From CAIMWS01 sp964409245 (GTDB lineage Bacteria; Verrucomicrobiota; Verrucomicrobiia; Limisphaerales; UBA1319): 64,000 nt of DNA. Where the stretch lies: the NCBI GenBank assembly GCA_964409245.1, contig CAYPCQ010000030.1, positions 1 to 64,000 of the forward strand, given 5' to 3'. A model generated the notes under the pieces. That model was not told the DNA's origin and did no database searches. It saw only the letters and a list, made by a program, of their open reading frames with translations. Positions 59,210 to 64,000 of the stretch are shown here, piece by piece. Every line of letters begins with the position of its first letter. The stretch's first letter is position 1. The position numbers and the translations under genes were made by a program.

Positions 59210-62200
59210 TCACGGGGCGAAGCGCAGGCAGCTGGCGCCGCCGGAGAGCTTATCGACGATGATCTGGGTGGCGATCCGCTCTTTGAGAAGGTCCACGTGG
59301 GAAATGACGCCGACGGTTTTGCTGTCCTGGCGGAGGGTTTCGAGGGCGGAGAGGGCGAGGTCGAGGGTGCCGGCATCCAGCGCGCCGAAGCCTTCGTCGA
59401 TGAAGAGGCAATCGATGCGCACCTTGCGCCCGGCCAGATCGGCCAGGCCAAGGGCCAGGGCCAGGCTGGCCAGGAAGCTTTCGCCACCGGAAAGGCTGGC
59501 CATGGGCCGGGTGGCGCCGGACTGGTAGAGATCCTCAATCTCCAGCTCGAGCTGCTGCCCGGCGCACCGGCGGGTGCGGTAGCGGTCGCTCAAGCGCTGC
59601 AGGTGGCGGTTGGCGTGGTGGAGGAGGATATCCAGGGAAATTCCCTGGGCGTAGCGGCGGAATTTCCCGCCGTCGTGGGAGCCGATGAGCCCTTGGAGCA
59701 GGCGCCAAACCTGGAGGCGCTGCTGGTCTTGTTCCACCTCGGCGGCCTGGGCGGCGCGCAGCGCCCGGTCGCGGTCATCGCGCGCCAGCTCGTTGCGCAG
59801 GGTGGCCTGGCGGGCCACCATTTCCTGGTGGGCGGCCTGCGCGGTGCGCAGCTCGGCTTCCAGGCCGGCCACCCCTTCCCCCTCAACCGTGCCGGCGGCC
59901 CGGAGGCCCGCGATGCGCCGCCGCCCCTCCTCGAGCCGTCCTTTCAGGATATCCGACTGGGATTGCAGGCTTTGCTCCAATTGCTCCAGCTCACCGGCCT
60001 GGGCGGGAGCCAGCCGGGATCCGCGGAGGCTCTCGATGTTGGCGAAGGCGGAACCCGCCAATTTCGCGGCCAGCTGGCCGCCGAGGCCGGACACCTGCCG
60101 GGTTGCTTGAGCGGCCTGGGCCTGGCGGTCCCGGACCGCGAAATCAGCCTGGCTGAATTTTGACTCGAGCGCGCGCCAATCCCGCTCGGCGTCGTCCAGG
60201 ATCCGCCAGCGGGAGGGGGGCGGGGCCGATGAAGGGGCGGCACTGGCCGCATGGTCCACCCGGGCCTGGAACAGGGGGCCGGCTTTTTCCCGCAGATTGG
60301 AAACGGACTGGGTGGCATTCAGGATCGCGGATTGGGTTCCCTGGATTTCCGCAGCCAGCAGCTGCAGGGCGGCTTGCCGGGCCTGGTATTCGGCTTTCCG
60401 GCGCTGCAGGATCTGGCGGGCCGCCGGTTCCTGGCCGGGCGGCGGAACAGCCACGCCCGGATCCGCCAGCAGCGCCGCCAGGGAGGCCGAAGTGGTGGAG
60501 ATCCTGGCCTCGAGGTCTGCCACGGCCTGCCCCTGGGCGGCCAGTTGGCGGTTCAAGCTGGCCAGCAGGTTTTCCTGGTTCTCCCGGGCCTGCCGGGCCT
60601 GGGCGCAGGCGTTCCCAGCCGCCACGCACGCGGTCTGGCTGGCGGCGGCGGCCTGGGCGGCTTGCCGGATACGGGCGAGTTCCTGGGCGAGTTGATCGAT
60701 CCTCGAATTGGTGGCGGCCAGCACCGGGAGCCAGCCTTGGTCCGCCTCCGGCTCCAAACCGCCCGCCGTGGCCATTTCCTGGAGGCGCCGGCGATGCTCC
60801 TCCGCGCCCGCGTCACCGCGGGCGATGGTTCCTTCCAAAGCGGCGAGCCGGGTCTTCAGCACGATAACCTCCTGGTCGGCCGCCCGCGCTTCCTGGTCCG
60901 CCCGGGCCAGGGCTTTTTCGGCCCGGGTGACCTCGGCCTGGATCTCCGCGCCGGAGGGGCCGGCCTGGCCCGCCACTGCCAGCGGATGCTCCAGCGCCCC
61001 GCACAAAGGGCAAGCCTCGCCGGGCCGCAGGGCGGCACGGTGCTCCGCCAGGCTGGCCACCAAGCGGGCTTTTTCCCAATGATCCCGCCGCAGGTTCAGC
61101 TGGCTGGCCGCCGCCTCCCGGGCGGTGGCGGCGGCCTGGGCGGCCGCGCTGGCGGATTCCAGCTTGGGCCGCAGCCCGGCTAGCTGGCGCCGATCCTCCC
61201 CGGCGGCCTGGAGGAGCTTTTGGCGGGAATCGTCCTGGCCGATGATCCCGGCCAGCGTCTGGGCCTGGGTCCGCAAGCGGTTCAGCCCGGCCTCCCGGTC
61301 CGCCTCGGAGCACCCGGCCAGCAAATCCGCCAGCGCCCTGGCCGAGGCGTCTTTCTGCGAATTCCGCAGGCACAGGTGTTCCTCCGCCGCGCGCAGGGCG
61401 GCCCCCGCCCCGGCCAGCGCCTGCTGCTGCTGGCTGGCCTGATTGGAGAGAGCGGCCGCTTGCCCGCGGGCACGGCCGAGATCCTGGCGCAAGGTTTCCA
61501 GGCCGCCCAGCAGGGCCACCATCTCAGGCAGCCGGGGCTCCAGGATCTTATCCCGGTCATTCTGGACCAGCCAGGCCTGGGCCTCGCGCTGGCGATCCTG
61601 CTGGCTTTTCAAGGCCTGGGCCAGCTCGGCGAGCTTCCGCTCCTCCTGCTGGATCGTCTGGCTGGCAAAGCCGCAGGCCGCCAAAATCCCGGCGATCAGG
61701 GCGCCATGGGCAGAATTCCAGGCAGTTTCCGCAGCGCGCAGGCTCGCGGCTTGATCCCGGGCGCCCGCTTCGGCCGCATCGAGCTGGGCGAGATCGTCCG
61801 CGTAAGGCACCGTCAGGCGGTGCCGGGCCAGGCTGGCGAGGCTGGGACCGGCTGTTTGCCGGCGCGCATCAAGCTCCCGGGCCTGGCGCTGGAGATCCGC
61901 CTCGGCCACGAGTTCGTCCCGCAAATGCCGGGCCTGGCCGAGGGCGGCATTGAGCTGCTCCAGGCGCTCTTTCCCGGCGGCAAGGTGGCCGGCCTGTTCC
62001 TGGATCCGGGCTTCCCGCTCGCGCCGCTGCTCCTCTGTGAGCAAAACGAATTGCCCCAAGGCGGCTTCCTTTAGCTGCAGGGCACGCTCGCGGCCGGTGG
62101 TTTCCTCGTGCGCGAGGAGGCTCAATTCCGAATAAATCGTGGTGCCGGTGAGGCTTTCCAGCAGCCCGGCGCGCTCGTCCGGTTTCGCTTTCAAAAACCG

Positions 62201-62671
62201 GGCGAACTCGCCCTGGGCCAGCAGCACGGATCGCAGGAAGCGATCATAATCCAAGCCCACGAGTTTTTCGATCTGCTCATCCACCTCCCGGAGGGACTGG
62301 GCCAGGATCTGCCCGGCGCCATCGTAGAGGTAGCGTTTGGGTGGCTGCAGGCTGCCATCGGGCCTGCCCCGCGCCCGGCGCAAGTGCCATTCGGCCCGGT
62401 ATTGGCCGGCAGCCACCTGGAATTCGACCTCGGCCCGGCACTCGCCGCAGTGCCGGCTCATCATATCCTCGGGATTGGGGGCGCTGGCGTAGCGGGCGGC
62501 GCGGCCGTAAAGCGCCAGGGTGATAGCGTCCAGCAAGGTGGATTTGCCCGCTCCGGTCTGGCCGGTGATGGCGAACAAGCCGGCATTGGCCAAGGGCGGG
62601 GCCTCGAAATCCACCATGTGGCTGCCACGGAGGGAATTCAAGTTGTTGAGCCTGAGCCGCAGGATCCTCAT
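59210..62671 (-). CDS. sbcC: Exonuclease subunit SbcC (Rad50-like)
   Basis: The 1,153-residue SMC-like ATPase pairs with SbcD to open hairpins and trim DNA ends. It starts at ATG 62671, whose ATGA overlaps the sbcD stop; a longer frame to 62743 lies inside sbcD and is rejected. Walker A is ITGQTGAGKST near residue 38. Two long coiled-coil arms flank the zinc-hook CPLCG near 553, which joins two dimers. The signature SLSGGESFLASLALALGLAD and Walker B CLFIDEGFGALD lie near the C-terminus. Length and order are normal for the family. Confidence 0.96.
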   Translation of the reverse strand: MRILRLRLNNLNSLRGSHMVDFEAPPLANAGLFAITGQTGAGKSTLLDAITLALYGRAARYASAPNPEDMMSRHCGECRAEVEFQVAAGQYRAEWHLRRARGRPDGSLQPPKRYLYDGAGQILAQSLREVDEQIEKLVGLDYDRFLRSVLLAQGEFARFLKAKPDERAGLLESLTGTTIYSELSLLAHEETTGRERALQLKEAALGQFVLLTEEQRREREARIQEQAGHLAAGKERLEQLNAALGQARHLRDELVAEADLQRQARELDARRQTAGPSLASLARHRLTVPYADDLAQLDAAEAGARDQAASLRAAETAWNSAHGALIAGILAACGFASQTIQQEERKLAELAQALKSQQDRQREAQAWLVQNDRDKILEPRLPEMVALLGGLETLRQDLGRARGQAAALSNQASQQQQALAGAGAALRAAEEHLCLRNSQKDASARALADLLAGCSEADREAGLNRLRTQAQTLAGIIGQDDSRQKLLQAAGEDRRQLAGLRPKLESASAAAQAAATAREAAASQLNLRRDHWEKARLVASLAEHRAALRPGEACPLCGALEHPLAVAGQAGPSGAEIQAEVTRAEKALARADQEARAADQEVIVLKTRLAALEGTIARGDAGAEEHRRRLQEMATAGGLEPEADQGWLPVLAATNSRIDQLAQELARIRQAAQAAAASQTACVAAGNACAQARQARENQENLLASLNRQLAAQGQAVADLEARISTTSASLAALLADPGVAVPPPGQEPAARQILQRRKAEYQARQAALQLLAAEIQGTQSAILNATQSVSNLREKAGPLFQARVDHAASAAPSSAPPPSRWRILDDAERDWRALESKFSQADFAVRDRQAQAAQATRQVSGLGGQLAAKLAGSAFANIESLRGSRLAPAQAGELEQLEQSLQSQSDILKGRLEEGRRRIAGLRAAGTVEGEGVAGLEAELRTAQAAHQEMVARQATLRNELARDDRDRALRAAQAAEVEQDQQRLQVWRLLQGLIGSHDGGKFRRYAQGISLDILLHHANRHLQRLSDRYRTRRCAGQQLELEIEDLYQSGATRPMASLSGGESFLASLALALGLADLAGRKVRIDCLFIDEGFGALDAGTLDLALSALETLRQDSKTVGVISHVDLLKERIATQIIVDKLSGGASCLRFAP

Positions 62672-63963
62672 GGCCGGCCTCCCGCTGCGGGTGGGGGTGC
62701 AGCCAAAGGCTCTTGCCGCTGCCGCTCCTGGTGGAGGGCGCAAAGCTCCTGAAAAGCGATCCGCAAAGCGGCGCGCTCAGGTTCACCCAACGCATTCTCC
62801 CCGGCCAGCCGGTGCTCAAATATTTTTTGGGGATTGCCCAGCAATCCCTCGATGTCCTCGAAATCCGCCTCATCGTTGACGCCGATTTTATCCGGCTGCG
62901 TGGTGCGGGCGCTTACGACACGAACCACTTCATAAGCCTTTCCCTGGGCGATTTTCTGGGCTTGATCGTAAAGGTTTTCCCCGGCCACTGGATCCTCCAC
63001 CACCACTTCCACCCATGCCTTGAGGTCTCCACCGGGGGGCTGGAAGTCATTCAAAGCGGCCTCCAGGGAGGCGCGCCGGCAGCGGATTTGGGCCAAGGTT
63101 CGCGGACGGGGGATGTCCACTGCGGCTTGGCGGGCTAATCCGCCACCCATGAAATCCAGCAGCCGAAGCTCTTTCTTATCCCCGGCCTCGCCAAAACTGA
63201 GCGGCAGGGGCGAGCCGGAATACCGGATCGCCGGATGGTTCCCGGCGGCTTGCGGCCGGTGCAGGTGGCCCAGGGCGACATAGGAAAAAGCGGGCGGAAA
63301 ACAATCCCAGCCCACGGCCCCCAACCCGCCGACATGGATGTCCCGTTCGCTTTCCGAAACTGAACAACCGGTCACTGCCAGGTGGCCGGTGGCCAGGACT
63401 GGCAGGCCTTGGTCCAGCCAGCATTGCGCCGCCAGTGCCACTTCATCATACCGCCGCCGGATGCCTTGCACCAATTCCCGCGTGATGGCGGCCGCCGATT
63501 GCCCAGGCTGGCCGGTGCGCAAATCCCGGTCCCGCAGGAAAGGAACCGCCGCCACCACCAACCGGGGCGCCGCCCGCGAGGGCAAAACCACCAGGCTATC
63601 GGCCGGCGCCTCCGGCAACGCCCCCAGGACATGGGCGCCCAGGGCCTTCAGAACCAGGCGGGGCGCTTCCAATTGGGCGGGTGAATCGTGGTTGCCCGCC
63701 ACGATGACCACCTGGCAGGGGGATTGCCGGCTCAGGGCAGAGAGGAAATTATAATACTGGGCGGCGGCGCTTTGGGGAGGATTGGCGGTATCAAACACAT
63801 CCCCGGCCACGATCAAGGCATCCACCGCCAGTTCCCGCACCTGGGCCAGCAGGAAATCCAGGAACCGCTGATGCTCCTCTTCCCGGGAACGCTCCACCAG
63901 CATTTTGCCGAGGTGCCAGTCGGAGGTATGCAAGACCCGGAAAGCACCGTTTTTCGGCGCCAA
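62668..63963 (-). CDS. sbcD: Exonuclease subunit SbcD (Mre11-like)
   Basis: The 431-residue nuclease has the metallophosphoesterase motifs in order: VLHTSDWHLGK (Asp and His), IVAGDVFDTANPP, IVAGNHDSP, and later VLATGHLAV and YVALGHLHRPQ. Two Mn ions bound by these residues cut DNA ends. The C-terminal capping region is present. The stop overlaps the sbcC start by four bases, so the subunits are made together. The start at 63963 gives MAPKNGAFRVLHTSD; only 37 bases of upstream sequence are in the window, so the promoter cannot be judged. Confidence 0.95.
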   Translation of the reverse strand: MAPKNGAFRVLHTSDWHLGKMLVERSREEEHQRFLDFLLAQVRELAVDALIVAGDVFDTANPPQSAAAQYYNFLSALSRQSPCQVVIVAGNHDSPAQLEAPRLVLKALGAHVLGALPEAPADSLVVLPSRAAPRLVVAAVPFLRDRDLRTGQPGQSAAAITRELVQGIRRRYDEVALAAQCWLDQGLPVLATGHLAVTGCSVSESERDIHVGGLGAVGWDCFPPAFSYVALGHLHRPQAAGNHPAIRYSGSPLPLSFGEAGDKKELRLLDFMGGGLARQAAVDIPRPRTLAQIRCRRASLEAALNDFQPPGGDLKAWVEVVVEDPVAGENLYDQAQKIAQGKAYEVVRVVSARTTQPDKIGVNDEADFEDIEGLLGNPQKIFEHRLAGENALGEPERAALRIAFQELCALHQERQRQEPLAAPPPAAGGRP

Positions 63964-64000
63964 ACCAGCGCCTGGCGGGCAGTTCGTCGTTACCTGGGTG

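Overview
The window is high-GC bacterial chromosome. Its gene content points to a polysaccharide-degrading member of the Verrucomicrobiota, probably the Limisphaerales/Pedosphaera side. The evidence is indirect: secreted glycoside hydrolases of families 9, 29 and 106-like, SGNH esterases, a hydrazine-synthase-alpha/FGE fusion with CXXCH haem motifs, secreted Ig-like and beta-helix proteins, many-PAS hybrid kinases, and an ABC permease fused to an M1 aminopeptidase. Many starts lack a Shine-Dalgarno sequence. No rRNA, tRNA, CRISPR array, complete insertion sequence or phage module was seen.

Layout. 1-807 holds a long inverted repeat and the tail of a decayed RHS-repeat gene. 808-9165 (minus) is a carbon-utilisation block: Gfo/Idh/MocA oxidoreductase, RraA-like aldolase, a split UxaA-type dehydratase (SAF subunit plus large subunit), a secreted TIM-barrel hydrolase-like protein and a secreted GH9 enzyme. 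A nitroreductase (9323-9928) is divergent from it. 10133-34924 is a signal-transduction island with two secreted surface proteins embedded in it: five histidine-kinase-type proteins, three separate response regulators, a REC-adenylate cyclase, two methyl-accepting chemotaxis proteins and CheW. No cheA, cheR or cheB is present here. 35290-43733 carries secreted enzymes (HZS-alpha/FGE fusion, prolyl-oligopeptidase-like esterase, GH29 alpha-L-fucosidase). 43734-45235 is a graveyard containing a nucleotidyltransferase-partner-type small gene and a broken hicBA toxin-antitoxin pair. 45236-58964 (minus) holds the M1-peptidase/permease fusion with its ABC ATPase, a GH106-like hydrolase, an SGNH hydrolase, an SGNH-GH29 fusion and a uroporphyrinogen-decarboxylase-family protein, with three decayed stretches between them. 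59210-63963 is sbcDC.

How the genes may work together. The degradative enzymes suggest growth on plant or algal polysaccharides rich in fucose and perhaps rhamnose; the sugar-acid operon could process released sugar acids. The most striking unit is 22054-27761. A kinase with a LamG domain facing outwards, seven or so membrane helices and two receiver domains is followed by a DivK-like receiver and then, overlapping it by 4 bases, by a protein with two HisKA-like segments (no ATPase domain), a receiver and a complete class III adenylate cyclase. This reads as a possible glycan-to-cAMP phosphorelay. That interpretation is inference from domain order, not a demonstrated pathway.
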